Counted from the stretch's first letter, positions 1 to 7,322 are shown. The stretch: DNA of 10,187 nt from Paracoccaceae bacterium (GCA_027069385.1 JALXER010000389.1:1-10187); one strand, 5' to 3'. The notes: generated by a model not told the origin, from the letters alone. Numbers and translations are program-made.

Positions 1-851
1 CCGCGCCTCGGCACGCGACAGGCGCAAATGTTTTTGCGCCCGCTCGACGCCCAGCGCCAGCAACCGGCGCGGCCAGTCGGGGGCGATACCTCCGGCCTGT
101 TCCAGCATGACCAGCGGCGCGACAAACGCGGGTAGGCACCGGGCAGCACCCGCGCCAGCACCCCGCATTGCTGCATGATGGCCAGCGCCGGAGCAGGGTC
201 GGGCGCACCCAGCAACCCGCGCATTTCAGCGCCGATGCGCTCTTTTGACAGGCGCGCCAGCCCGTCAAGGTTGGCGGCAATTGCGGCCAGCGCCTCGGGG
301 TCCGGCCCCTGCACGGGGTCGCAATAAAGCGCATAGAACCGGAAAAAGCGCAAGGCGCGCAGGTGGTCTTCGGTCAGGCGCAGACTGGCATCGTCGATGA
401 ACCGCAAATGCCGCGCGCGCAGGTCGGGCAGCCCGTTCAGCGGGTCTACCAGATGGCCGGAGCGGGTGCAGTAAAGCGCGTTCATGGTGAAATCGCGGCG
501 GCGGGCATCTTCGGTCAAGTTGGTGGAAAAGGCCACCACGGCGCGCCGCCCGTCGGTGGCGACATCGCGGCGAAAGGTGGTGACCTCGAACGGAGTACCG
601 GCGCTGACAACCGTAATCGTGCCGTGGTCAATGCCGGTGGGTACCGGTTTCAGGCCCGCCTTGCGCGCCAGTTCCATCGTCTGTTCGGGGCGCGCGTCGG
701 TGGCGATATCCACGTCCTTGACCGGCACGCCCAGCAGGTGGTTGCGCACACAGCCCCCCACCGCCAGCGCCTGATATCCGGCGGATTCCAGCATGGCAAA
801 CACCGCTTGCGCGGCAGGGTCTTGCAGCCAGTCGGCGGTTATTTCGGTCAT
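1..851 (-). CDS. cca: CCA tRNA nucleotidyltransferase, 3'-partial in window, with an apparent internal frameshift
   Basis: Adds or repairs the 3'-terminal CCA of tRNAs in the cytoplasm (class II nucleotidyltransferase / poly(A) polymerase head-domain family). From the ATG at 851, residues 31-52 carry the VGGCVRN flexible loop and the DxD metal site (D46, D48). FRRD lies at 93-96 and RRDFTMNAL at 118-126. LTEDHLRALRFFRFYA then marks the start of the helical neck. About 283 codons are visible; the family is usually near 380-400 residues, so the C-terminus lies off the left edge. A GGAGG sits 4 nt before the ATG, and the start overlaps the Nudix stop as ATGA. After residue 240 (about 132) the original frame stops looking like the family. 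The +1-shifted frame gives PAFVAPLVMLEQAG, then DWPRRLLALG and LRLSRAEAR, the expected continuation. One base, probably a C in a C run, therefore seems missing: either a sequencing error or a true mutation. Confidence 0.9.
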   Translation of the reverse strand, partial: MTEITADWLQDPAAQAVFAMLESAGYQALAVGGCVRNHLLGVPVKDVDIATDARPEQTMELARKAGLKPVPTGIDHGTITVVSAGTPFEVTTFRRDVATDGRRAVVAFSTNLTEDARRRDFTMNALYCTRSGHLVDPLNGLPDLRARHLRFIDDASLRLTEDHLRALRFFRFYALYCDPVQGPDPEALAAIAANLDGLARLSKERIGAEMRGLLGAPDPAPALAIMQQCGVLARVLPGAYPRLSRRWSCWNRPEVSPPTGRAGCWRWASSGRKNICACRVPRR

Positions 852-1450
852 GCGCCCTCCATCGCGTCCACCAGCCCTTTGATCATGCGGGCCGTTGCCC
901 CCCAGATGTAATGCGGCCCATAGGGCGCGGCAAGATAGCGCCGCTCAACCCCGTTCCAAAACCGCGAATGCACCTGAATTGCGCCTTTGCGGGTGAAAAA
1001 AACCAGCGGTACGCAAAACACTTCGGCAACTTCGGTCGGGTCGGGATGCGGGGTGAAACCGGCGTCGATCAGGCCGACAAAGGGCGTGACGGTAAAACCG
1101 GTGACGGTTTCGTGGCGGGGCAGGGCACCCAGAATGCGCACCTGTGCTTCGGGCAGGCCGATTTCTTCCTCGGCCTCGCGCAGGGCGGCGTGCATGTGGC
1201 TGGCGTCTATCGCATCGACCTTGCCGCCGGGAAAGGCAACCTGCGCGGGGTGGTGCTGCATGGTGGCGGGGCGCTGGGTCAGCACCATATGCAGCCCGCC
1301 CGCGCGCGGGATCAGCCCGACCAGCACCGCCGCGGGGCGCAGTTTGCGTGCCTTTGGCAGGGCGCCAAGGATTTCGGGGTTCAGGTCATAGTCGGATGAA
1401 TGCGCTCCGACGTTTTCGAGCGCGCGGGTGATCTGGGCCAGTTCATCCAT
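848..1450 (-). CDS. Nudix hydrolase, NudL-like CoA pyrophosphatase
   Basis: Probably cleaves CoA and its derivatives to 3'-phosphoadenosine phosphate plus phosphopantetheine in the cytoplasm. With the start at 1450 the protein has 200 residues, normal for the family. The CoA-pyrophosphatase signature is present as LTQR...FPGG (residues 57-76), leading into the Nudix box: G76, D82 in place of the usual Glu, then REAEEEIGL (91-99), with E95/E96 as metal ligands. Eight residues separate D82 from R91, one more than the general Nudix pattern; from memory this matches E. coli NudL. The signature is imperfect, with Pro at 61, Gln at 65 and Ala at 69 where E. coli has Ser, Arg and Gly. An in-frame ATG at 1480 would add ten residues inside cobQ, but the ATG at 1450 overlaps the cobQ stop by 8 nt (ATGGATGA) and is preferred. 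The substrate is inferred from motif only. Confidence 0.92.
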   Translation of the reverse strand: MDELAQITRALENVGAHSSDYDLNPEILGALPKARKLRPAAVLVGLIPRAGGLHMVLTQRPATMQHHPAQVAFPGGKVDAIDASHMHAALREAEEEIGLPEAQVRILGALPRHETVTGFTVTPFVGLIDAGFTPHPDPTEVAEVFCVPLVFFTRKGAIQVHSRFWNGVERRYLAAPYGPHYIWGATARMIKGLVDAMEGA

Positions 1451-2900
1451 GATGCCCCGCAATCGCCAGCAAGGCATCAATATTCAGGTGGGTTTCCAGA
1501 TGTGCGGCCAGCGCGTCCAGCGTGGATTCAACCGTTTCGCCATAGCCAACGGCGCTGCCCGCAAGCCCGCGTTGATCCAGCCATGCGCGCCTGAACCCGT
1601 CAGCGCCGAACATGCCGTGCAGATAGCTGCCCTGCACCAGCCCGTCAGGCGATCCGGCCCCCTCGGGCTGGCCACCTATGCTGAACACGGGGCGGGCGCA
1701 ATCCGGCCCGTCGGTTTGACCGATATGAATTTCATAGCCCGTCGCCGCCGCGCCGGTATCGATATGGCGGGCCTGCACCTGCGTCAGGGATTTTTGCGGC
1801 GTCATTCGCGTGGTCACGTCCAGATAACCCAGCCCACGGGTGACACCCGCCGGTCCTTCAATCCCGTCCGGGTCCTCTATGCTGCGCCCGAGCATCTGAT
1901 AGCCCCCGCACACCCCCAGCACCTGTCCGCCACGTCGGATATGGGCGTGCAGGTCCACATCCCAGCCTTGCGTGCGAAAAAACGCCAGATCGCCGGTGGT
2001 GGATTTGGTGCCCGGAATCAGGATCAGGTCGGCATCGCCGGGCAATGGCTGACCGGCCTGCACCATGATCACCGCGATATCCGGCTCTTGCGCCAGCGGG
2101 TCCAGATCGTCGAAATTGGCCATGCGTGACAGCACCGGCACCGCGATTTTATAGGCACCACCACGGTGCGATCGCACATCCAGCCCGTCTTCGGCGGGCA
2201 GCCGGTGCGCGCCCGAAAACCACGGCACCACGCCCAGCCCCTGCCAGCCGGTGCGGGTTTCGATCAGGGTATAGCCGTCATCAAACAGCGCCGGATCGCC
2301 GCGAAATTTGTTGACGATAAAGCCCATGATCCGCGCCGCATCATCGGGTGAAATCACCGCTTTGGTGCCGACAAGCTGCGCAATTACCCCGCCCCGATCA
2401 ATGTCGCCGGTCAGGATAACCGGAATTTCCGCCGCCTCGGCAAAGCCCATATTGGCAATGTCGCCGCGCCGCAGGTTGACCTCGGCCGGGCTGCCCGCGC
2501 CCTCGACAATCACGATATCGCCTTGCGCCCGCATCCGCGTGAAACTGTCCATTACCGCGGGTAACAGCGTCGGTTTCAGCGTACCATACTGCGCCGCGCG
2601 CACCGAAGCGCGGCGTTGCCCCTGCACCACCACCTGCGCGCCGGTCTCGGTCTCGGGCTTTAGCAGGATCGGGTTCATGTGGATGCTTGGCGCCACCCCG
2701 CAGGCCAGCGCCTGCAAGGCCTGCGCGCGGCCGATTTCACCACCATCCACCGTTACGGCAGCGTTATTGGACATGTTTTGCGGCTTGAACGGGCGCGGGG
2801 ACAGGCCGCGCAGTTTCAGCGCCCGACACAGGCCCGCCACCAGCATGGATTTCCCCACGTTGGAGCCGGTGCCCTGTATCATTACCGCCAAAGAGGTCAT
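1443..2900 (-). CDS. cobQ: Cobyric acid synthase (adenosylcobyrinate a,c-diamide amidotransferase)
   Basis: Amidates four side-chain carboxylates (b, d, e and g) of adenosylcobyrinic acid a,c-diamide, using glutamine and ATP, to give cobyric acid in the cobalamin pathway. The 485-residue length is typical. The N-terminal dethiobiotin-synthetase-like ATPase domain opens with the P-loop variant QGTGSNVGKS (9-18), followed by FKPQNMSNNA (38-47), VEGAGSPAEVNL (132-143) and GDIDRGG (165-171). The C-terminal class I-like glutaminase domain (about 250-450) has the nucleophile C331 in GVCGGYQMLG and the catalytic H428 in GSYLHGMFG. The start overlaps the rnr stop as ATGA, and the bases before it (GGTCCAGAAA) give only a poor Shine-Dalgarno match. 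Expression therefore probably depends on ribosomes finishing rnr. No other cobalamin gene is in the window. Confidence 0.97.
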   Translation of the reverse strand: MTSLAVMIQGTGSNVGKSMLVAGLCRALKLRGLSPRPFKPQNMSNNAAVTVDGGEIGRAQALQALACGVAPSIHMNPILLKPETETGAQVVVQGQRRASVRAAQYGTLKPTLLPAVMDSFTRMRAQGDIVIVEGAGSPAEVNLRRGDIANMGFAEAAEIPVILTGDIDRGGVIAQLVGTKAVISPDDAARIMGFIVNKFRGDPALFDDGYTLIETRTGWQGLGVVPWFSGAHRLPAEDGLDVRSHRGGAYKIAVPVLSRMANFDDLDPLAQEPDIAVIMVQAGQPLPGDADLILIPGTKSTTGDLAFFRTQGWDVDLHAHIRRGGQVLGVCGGYQMLGRSIEDPDGIEGPAGVTRGLGYLDVTTRMTPQKSLTQVQARHIDTGAAATGYEIHIGQTDGPDCARPVFSIGGQPEGAGSPDGLVQGSYLHGMFGADGFRRAWLDQRGLAGSAVGYGETVESTLDALAAHLETHLNIDALLAIAGHHG

Positions 2901-5110
2901 TTTCTGGACCGTTTGTGCGAATGCTTCTTGCCCCGCTTGCGCCCCGGTTTTTTGCCGTATTTCGCCCCGCGCGGCAGCGGTTTGCCGTCGATCTCCAACA
3001 GTTCGAACAGCAAGCCGCCGGTCAGGGGGTCGGCCTCCAGCAGCTTGATGCGGGCGCGCAGGCCGGCGCGCAGCACCTTGCGGGAATGTTCGCCCATAAG
3101 CGTGCGCGCCTCCTCGTCATAGACGAAGTATTCACGCCCCAATGTGGACACCGGAATCAGCCCGTCCGCGCCGGTTTCATCCAGCTTCACAAACAGCCCG
3201 AACCGCGCCACGCCCGACACCACGCCGGCAAATTCGTTGCCGGTGCGCTCGCTCAGATAGGCCGACAGATAGCGGTCGGTGGTGTCGCGTTCCGCCAGCA
3301 TAGAGCGCCGCTCGGTCTGGCTGATATGTTCGGCCGTGGCCTCCAGATTGGCGATCTCGTCGGGGGTGATCCCGTCATCGCCCCAGCCATGCGCGGCGAT
3401 CAGGGCGCGATGCACGATCAGGTCGGCATAGCGCCGGATTGGCGAGGTGAAATGCGCATAACGTTGCAGATGCAACCCGAAATGGCCGGTATTTTTGGGG
3501 CCGTAATAGGCCTGGGTCATGGAACGCAGCACGCTCATATTGATCAACTCGGCGTATTCCCCGCCCGCCGCGCCGTCCAGCAACCGGTTGAGGTTGGCGG
3601 TGGTCAGGCGCTGGCCCTTGGGCAGCACCAGCCCCACCGATTGCGCCACCTCTTGCAGCGATTCCAGCTTTTCGGGGGCGGGTTCTTCGTGGTTGCGATA
3701 GACCAGATCGGCCTTGGCGGATTCCAGCGTCTCGGCGGCGCAGACATTGGCCAGCACCATGAATTCCTCTACCAGTTTATGGGCATCGAACCGGTCGCGA
3801 AAGGCAACCGAGGTGACAACGCCGTCATCCGACAGCACGATCTTGCGCTCGGGCAGGTCCAGATGCAGGGGCTGGCGTTTGTCGCGGGCCTTGCAGGCGG
3901 CGCGATAGGCGGCCCAAAGCGGCTTGATCCCCGTTTCCAGAATATCCGCCGTGGCCGGATCATCGACCCCGTCGGCGGCGGCTTGCGCCTGATGGTATGA
4001 CAGCGCGGCGGGCGATTTCATCAGGCCACGAGTAAAGCGGTGGCTGGTCTTTTGGCCGTGCTTGTTCAGTACCATGCGCAGCGCCATGCAAGGGCGCTCT
4101 ACCCTGGCATGCAAGGAGCACAGATCGCCCGACAGCGCGTCGGGCAGCATCGGCACCACGCGGTCGGGGAAATAGCTGGAGTTGCCACGCTTGCGCGCCT
4201 CTTTGTCCAGCGCCGAGCCGGGGCGCACATAATGGGCCACATCGGCAATCGCCACCCAGACGATAAACCCGTCACCGTCGGGGTCGGGCATGGCGCAGAT
4301 GGCATCGTCGCGGTCGCGCGCATCGGCGGGGTCGATGGTGAACAGGGGCAGGTGGCGCAAATCCTCGCGCTCGCCCAGATCAACCGGTTTGGCCGCGGCG
4401 GCCTCGTCCAGCGCATCGGCCGGAAAGGCGTCGGGGATCTGGTGTTCATGAATGGCAATCAGCGACACGGCCTTGGGCGCGGTCGGGTCGCCGATGCGCG
4501 CCACCACCTTGGCACGGCCCAGCCCGCGATTGCGCCCGCCCAGATTTTCGGCCTCGACCAGTTCGCCGTCGCGCGCGCCGTTGCGATTACCCGGGTCAAC
4601 CGCCCATTCGCGATCCGACCTTTTGTCCACCGGATGGATACGCCCGCCGGTTTCGCCGCTGCGATAGATGCCGATGATCTTTTCGGCCCCGCGCCCGATC
4701 CGCCGGATCAGCCGGCCCTCGAACGGGATGTGTTCATCGCCGGTTTTCTGGATCTTGCACAAGATCCGGTCGCCGATAGTCAGGCCGGGGTCGCCCTTTT
4801 TGGGCACAAAAAGCACGCTTGGCGCGCGGGTATCACCCTTCCAGTTCAGCGGTTCGGCGAACAGGTCTCCGTCGCGGTCCTGCGCGGTGATATGCAGCAA
4901 CTCGACCGGCGCAAGGCTGTTCTTGTCGCGATAGGTCTTGCGGTCCTTGGTCAGGTGGCCCTCGGCATACAGCTCGCGCAGGATGCGCTTCAGGTCGATG
5001 CGCCCCTGCCCCTTGATGCCAAACGCCCGCGCCACCTCGCGTTTAGAGGATTGCCCGGGGTTGTCTTTGATCCATTCAAGAATGGCCGCTTTGGAGGGGA
5101 AATGTTTCAT
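2897..5110 (-). CDS. rnr: Ribonuclease R (3'-5' exoribonuclease, RNB family)
   Basis: Processive 3'-5' hydrolytic exoribonuclease able to degrade structured RNA; in known bacteria it acts in rRNA and mRNA turnover and with trans-translation. The 737 residues are slightly shorter than the E. coli enzyme. Domains in order: a winged-helix-like N-terminus (about 1-60, including KREVARAFGIKG), two cold-shock/OB regions (about 70-225), the RNB catalytic domain (about 255-575) and an S1 domain (about 625-708, with GVVSGVARFGLFVKL). The acidic active site is TIDPADARDRDDA, with D260, D266, D268 and D269 matching the four catalytic aspartates. The RNB signature HFTSPIRRYADLIVHR is at 553-568. The tail (about 711-737) is very Lys/Arg-rich, as in other RNase R enzymes. 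The start at 5110 has an AAGG 7 nt upstream. A 40-nt gap separates it from the metallopeptidase gene, and its stop overlaps the cobQ start. Confidence 0.97.
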   Translation of the reverse strand: MKHFPSKAAILEWIKDNPGQSSKREVARAFGIKGQGRIDLKRILRELYAEGHLTKDRKTYRDKNSLAPVELLHITAQDRDGDLFAEPLNWKGDTRAPSVLFVPKKGDPGLTIGDRILCKIQKTGDEHIPFEGRLIRRIGRGAEKIIGIYRSGETGGRIHPVDKRSDREWAVDPGNRNGARDGELVEAENLGGRNRGLGRAKVVARIGDPTAPKAVSLIAIHEHQIPDAFPADALDEAAAAKPVDLGEREDLRHLPLFTIDPADARDRDDAICAMPDPDGDGFIVWVAIADVAHYVRPGSALDKEARKRGNSSYFPDRVVPMLPDALSGDLCSLHARVERPCMALRMVLNKHGQKTSHRFTRGLMKSPAALSYHQAQAAADGVDDPATADILETGIKPLWAAYRAACKARDKRQPLHLDLPERKIVLSDDGVVTSVAFRDRFDAHKLVEEFMVLANVCAAETLESAKADLVYRNHEEPAPEKLESLQEVAQSVGLVLPKGQRLTTANLNRLLDGAAGGEYAELINMSVLRSMTQAYYGPKNTGHFGLHLQRYAHFTSPIRRYADLIVHRALIAAHGWGDDGITPDEIANLEATAEHISQTERRSMLAERDTTDRYLSAYLSERTGNEFAGVVSGVARFGLFVKLDETGADGLIPVSTLGREYFVYDEEARTLMGEHSRKVLRAGLRARIKLLEADPLTGGLLFELLEIDGKPLPRGAKYGKKPGRKRGKKHSHKRSRK

Positions 5111-5150
5111 GCACAGGCCTTAGCGCGAAATGCCCCGCGCCGCAATTGCT

Positions 5151-5864
5151 TTAGCCAAGCTGCGCCATCGCCTGTTCAAAGGTCAGGTCGGTGGCCAGCA
5201 GTTGATCGATGGTCCAGTTCTTTTCCTCAAGAAAGGCAGTGACCAGCCGACGAAACGGCGCGTAATAGCCAAGGCGGCGACCCTGCCCGTAGCGGGCATA
5301 GGTCTGCGCGTCCAGCCCGCCCAGCGCCACATAGTCGGGCAAGCCCTCGGCCACCCAGTGGGGCAAGCGGTGAAAGCGCAACACGCCAAGACGCTGCCCC
5401 AGCAGCACATGGGTCAGTTCATGCGTGGCGTACTGGCGCAGGGTGAAAGGCGGCGGCGCGGGCCGGTCATCGCGCACCAGCCGGTTATGGGCGAAATCGG
5501 CACCGCGCAAAAACCCGTGGTCGCGGGTCAGCGGAAAATAGACAACCCCGCTGGCACGGGGTGAGCCGACAAAGAACAGCGTCGTGCGCCAGCCCGGTCC
5601 GGTCACATACATGGAAACCTCGGGGAACGGGTTGTCGGGCAGCACTTTGCGCAACCGCGTTTCGATCTTGGCGATGTCTGCGGCAAAGGATTCTGGGATC
5701 GGGGTCGTGGCATAAAAGGTGATCTGCCCCGCGGTTTTGGAATAGGCAAAGAACGGGCGCGGATTGCCAAAAACGATAAACACCGCCAGCCCGAGCGCCC
5801 CGACCAGCAGCCCGAACCAGATAAACGCGCGATAGAGCGGATGGCGCTTTTTACGCGCCCTCAT
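5151..5864 (-). CDS. Putative membrane-anchored zinc metallopeptidase (HExxH, gluzincin-like)
   Basis: I do not recognise a named gene. The 237-residue protein begins with a basic stretch (MRARKKRH), followed by one hydrophobic helix (about 12-32). This suggests a signal anchor with the rest outside the cytoplasm. The catalytic signature is HELTH (H148, E149, H152), and E173 in HWVAEGLPDYVA lies 21 residues later. That is the spacing and context of the third zinc ligand in gluzincin or peptidase-MA-like enzymes. All three ligands and the general base are present, so an active enzyme is plausible. The ATG overlaps the stop of the upstream membrane-protein gene (ATGA) and has an AAAGG 6 nt upstream. 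The partner is probably the DUF2238-like protein, and rnr follows after 40 nt. The substrate is unknown and peptidase activity is an inference from motif alone. Confidence 0.82.
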   Translation of the reverse strand: MRARKKRHPLYRAFIWFGLLVGALGLAVFIVFGNPRPFFAYSKTAGQITFYATTPIPESFAADIAKIETRLRKVLPDNPFPEVSMYVTGPGWRTTLFFVGSPRASGVVYFPLTRDHGFLRGADFAHNRLVRDDRPAPPPFTLRQYATHELTHVLLGQRLGVLRFHRLPHWVAEGLPDYVALGGLDAQTYARYGQGRRLGYYAPFRRLVTAFLEEKNWTIDQLLATDLTFEQAMAQLG

Positions 5865-6499
5865 TCGTCACCTTTGCGAAACAGGCGTTTGTTGGCTTTG
5901 ACGAATTGGTCGATCATGTGTTGCAGCATCCCCGATTGCTCGCCCTTAAGATAGGAAAGCCCGGCCATAGAACCAATAGCCGCGCCGATCATATCGACAA
6001 TTAAATCCCACATGGTATCGACCAGCCCGGATTTTTGCATATTGGTGCCAAAGGTCTGGTCTATGGTAAACTCGAACACCTCCCACATGGCCCCGATGGC
6101 CACGGCAAAACAGAAAGACATGATCGCAATGGCGATGGGCGGCGCACGAAAACGGTCGCCCTCGAACATCATGAACCCGATGATAAACCCGATCAGCCCG
6201 AACCCGATAGCCGAGCCGCTGTGCAACAGGATATCCCACCACCAGAACCGGTTGTAAAAATCGCCGGCCTCGCCCAGAAACAGGGTGGCAAACAGAAAAA
6301 CCACCACCAGCGCACCAAAGCTGATCGGCAGCCGGATGCGAAAGCGCTCCGCGAACAGGATGGGCAGGAAGGTCAGGCCAAGGGTCAGCCCGGCAACAAA
6401 GGCCTCGCGCAGGTGGACGAAGGCCAGCGAGAACAGGATCTCGCCGGTCAGGAAAATCCAGATCAGATACACGATCCAGCTTTGTTTCGGGATGGTCAT
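5861..6499 (-). CDS. DUF2238/YjdF-like six-helix inner-membrane protein
   Basis: An integral membrane protein of 212 residues and unknown function. About six hydrophobic segments are visible, near residues 8-28, 32-50, 58-76, 90-112, 119-142 and 163-183. Conserved-looking polar motifs sit at membrane boundaries: WWWDILLHSGSA (86-97, with D89 and H93), MWEVFEF (138-144) and DTMWDLIVDMIGA (161-173). From memory these resemble the YjdF/DUF2238 family, whose members carry similar D...H, WE.FE and DT..D motifs; a profile search would settle it. The C-terminal tail is basic (KANKRLFRKG) and probably cytoplasmic. It is the first gene of the minus-strand run, with an AGAGG 6 nt before its ATG. It overlaps the metallopeptidase gene by 4 nt, so the two products are probably made in a fixed ratio. 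It diverges from the EEP-family gene across a 64-bp gap. Confidence 0.85.
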   Translation of the reverse strand: MTIPKQSWIVYLIWIFLTGEILFSLAFVHLREAFVAGLTLGLTFLPILFAERFRIRLPISFGALVVVFLFATLFLGEAGDFYNRFWWWDILLHSGSAIGFGLIGFIIGFMMFEGDRFRAPPIAIAIMSFCFAVAIGAMWEVFEFTIDQTFGTNMQKSGLVDTMWDLIVDMIGAAIGSMAGLSYLKGEQSGMLQHMIDQFVKANKRLFRKGDE

Positions 6500-6517
6500 G
6501 GCTGGCCTCTGCCGGGT

Positions 6518-6545
6518 TTGAAAAACGCCGCTTGGTCCCTATATT
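6518..6545 (+). promoter_or_regulatory. Predicted sigma70-type promoter for the EEP-family gene
   Basis: TTGAAA (6518-6523) and TATATT (6540-6545) are separated by 16 bp and are unusually AT-rich for this region. Transcription would begin around 6552, immediately before the Shine-Dalgarno sequence, giving a leader of only about a dozen bases. An 11-bp palindrome, TTGCAATGCAA (6544-6554), overlaps the -10 edge and the predicted start site. It could bind a regulator or be chance. I saw no equally good promoter for the divergent minus-strand gene. Confidence 0.55.
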
Positions 6546-6552
6546 GCAATGC

Positions 6553-6559
6553 AAGGAGG
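6553..6559 (+). promoter_or_regulatory. Strong Shine-Dalgarno sequence that sets the start of the EEP-family gene
   Basis: AAGGAGG lies 4 nt before the ATG at 6564. The alternative in-frame ATG at 6549 lies upstream of this site and probably before the transcription start, so 6564 is the better start codon. Confidence 0.8.
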
Positions 6560-6563
6560 CCAT

Positions 6564-7322
6564 ATGCAAGCGCGCGTTGCCAGCTATAACATTCGTAAAT
6601 CCGTGGGCACCGATTACCGGCGCAACCCGTTGCGGGTGCTGTCGGTGCTGGCGGCGATTGATCCCGACGTGGTCGCGATTCAAGAGGTAGACCGGCGCAC
6701 CGGTGCGCGCGCAACCAGCCTGCCGCGCGAAATGATAGAGCAGGAAACCGGCCTGCGCGTGGTTGATCTGGCCAAGCGCCCGCAAAGCATCGGCTGGCAT
6801 GGTAACGCCATTCTGGTGCGCAAGGGGGTCGGGGTGACTCGCCGCGCCACGCTTGATTTGCCCGGGTTGGAGCCACGCGGCGCGGTCTCGGTCGATCTGC
6901 GCCTGCCCGGGGGCGCGTTGCGCGTGGTGGGGGTGCATTTTGCGCTGCTTAAGCGGCACCGGCGCCGTCAGGTTGTCGCGATTGTCAACCATCTGGCTAC
7001 CCTGCCTGCCATGCCTACGATCGTGCTGGGGGATTTTAACGAATGGTCGCCGCGCGGTCGCAACTTGACCGGATTCGCGGCGGGGTTTCATGTGCATTCG
7101 CTGGGCGACAGCTTTCCCAGTACGCGCCCGATTGCCGGGCTTGACCGGATGGCGCTAAGCCACGATCTGCGTCTGGTCAATGGCGGGGTACATCGCTGCG
7201 ACCGCTCGGCGCGCGCCTCGGATCATCTGCCGATCTGGGCCGATCTGGTGGCAGAGCAATCCGCCACCAGCGCCAATCAGGACTTGCCACCACCGGCAAT
7301 CGCGCCCAGCAATCCGCCGTAA
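6564..7322 (+). CDS. Endonuclease/exonuclease/phosphatase (EEP) family hydrolase
   Basis: A 252-residue metal-dependent phosphodiesterase or phosphatase of the EEP fold (DNase I / exonuclease III / sphingomyelinase superfamily). The motif series is complete: SYNIRK with N9, IQEVDRR with Q40 and metal-binding E41, WHGNAIL (78-84), VGVHF with H125, VLGDFNEW (154-161) with D157 and N159, LDRM (193-196) and the catalytic SDHLP (219-223, H221). No signal peptide or membrane segment is evident, so it is probably cytoplasmic. The substrate (nucleic acid, phosphoinositide-like or phospholipid) cannot be read from sequence. The start at 6564 is set by AAGGAGG. The last 15 codons, rich in Pro and Ala, overlap the 3' end of the convergent DUF6789-type gene by 46 bp. 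It is the only plus-strand gene I accept in the window. Confidence 0.92.
   Translation: MQARVASYNIRKSVGTDYRRNPLRVLSVLAAIDPDVVAIQEVDRRTGARATSLPREMIEQETGLRVVDLAKRPQSIGWHGNAILVRKGVGVTRRATLDLPGLEPRGAVSVDLRLPGGALRVVGVHFALLKRHRRRQVVAIVNHLATLPAMPTIVLGDFNEWSPRGRNLTGFAAGFHVHSLGDSFPSTRPIAGLDRMALSHDLRLVNGGVHRCDRSARASDHLPIWADLVAEQSATSANQDLPPPAIAPSNPP

Noticed and set aside
363..1480. Plus-strand open frames opposite cca and the Nudix gene
   Set aside because: Both minus-strand genes show full catalytic motifs over these bases; the plus-strand translations show none.
1451..1480. Upstream ATGs for the Nudix gene (1480)
   Set aside because: These would extend the protein into cobQ by ten residues with no family support; the ATG at 1450 gives the compact ATGGATGA junction.
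1428..2129. 233-codon plus-strand open frame antisense to cobQ
   Set aside because: cobQ is unambiguous on the other strand; this frame has no domain-like content.
2915..5242. Two long plus-strand open frames (2915-4000 and 4040-5242) antisense to rnr
   Set aside because: They are complementary to continuous, motif-rich RNase R coding sequence and have low-complexity shadow composition.
6549..6563. Upstream in-frame ATG for the EEP-family gene
   Set aside because: It precedes AAGGAGG and probably the transcription start, so it is unlikely to be used.
5946..7097. 383-codon minus-strand open frame spanning the EEP gene and the DUF2238-like gene
   Set aside because: It is antisense to a complete EEP motif series and out of frame with a clear membrane protein, so it is a GC-driven artefact.
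7284..7299. TTGCC-ACCACC-GGCAA inverted repeat in the convergent overlap, considered as a bidirectional terminator
   Set aside because: The stem is only 5 bp, has no T-tract on either side and lies inside both coding sequences.
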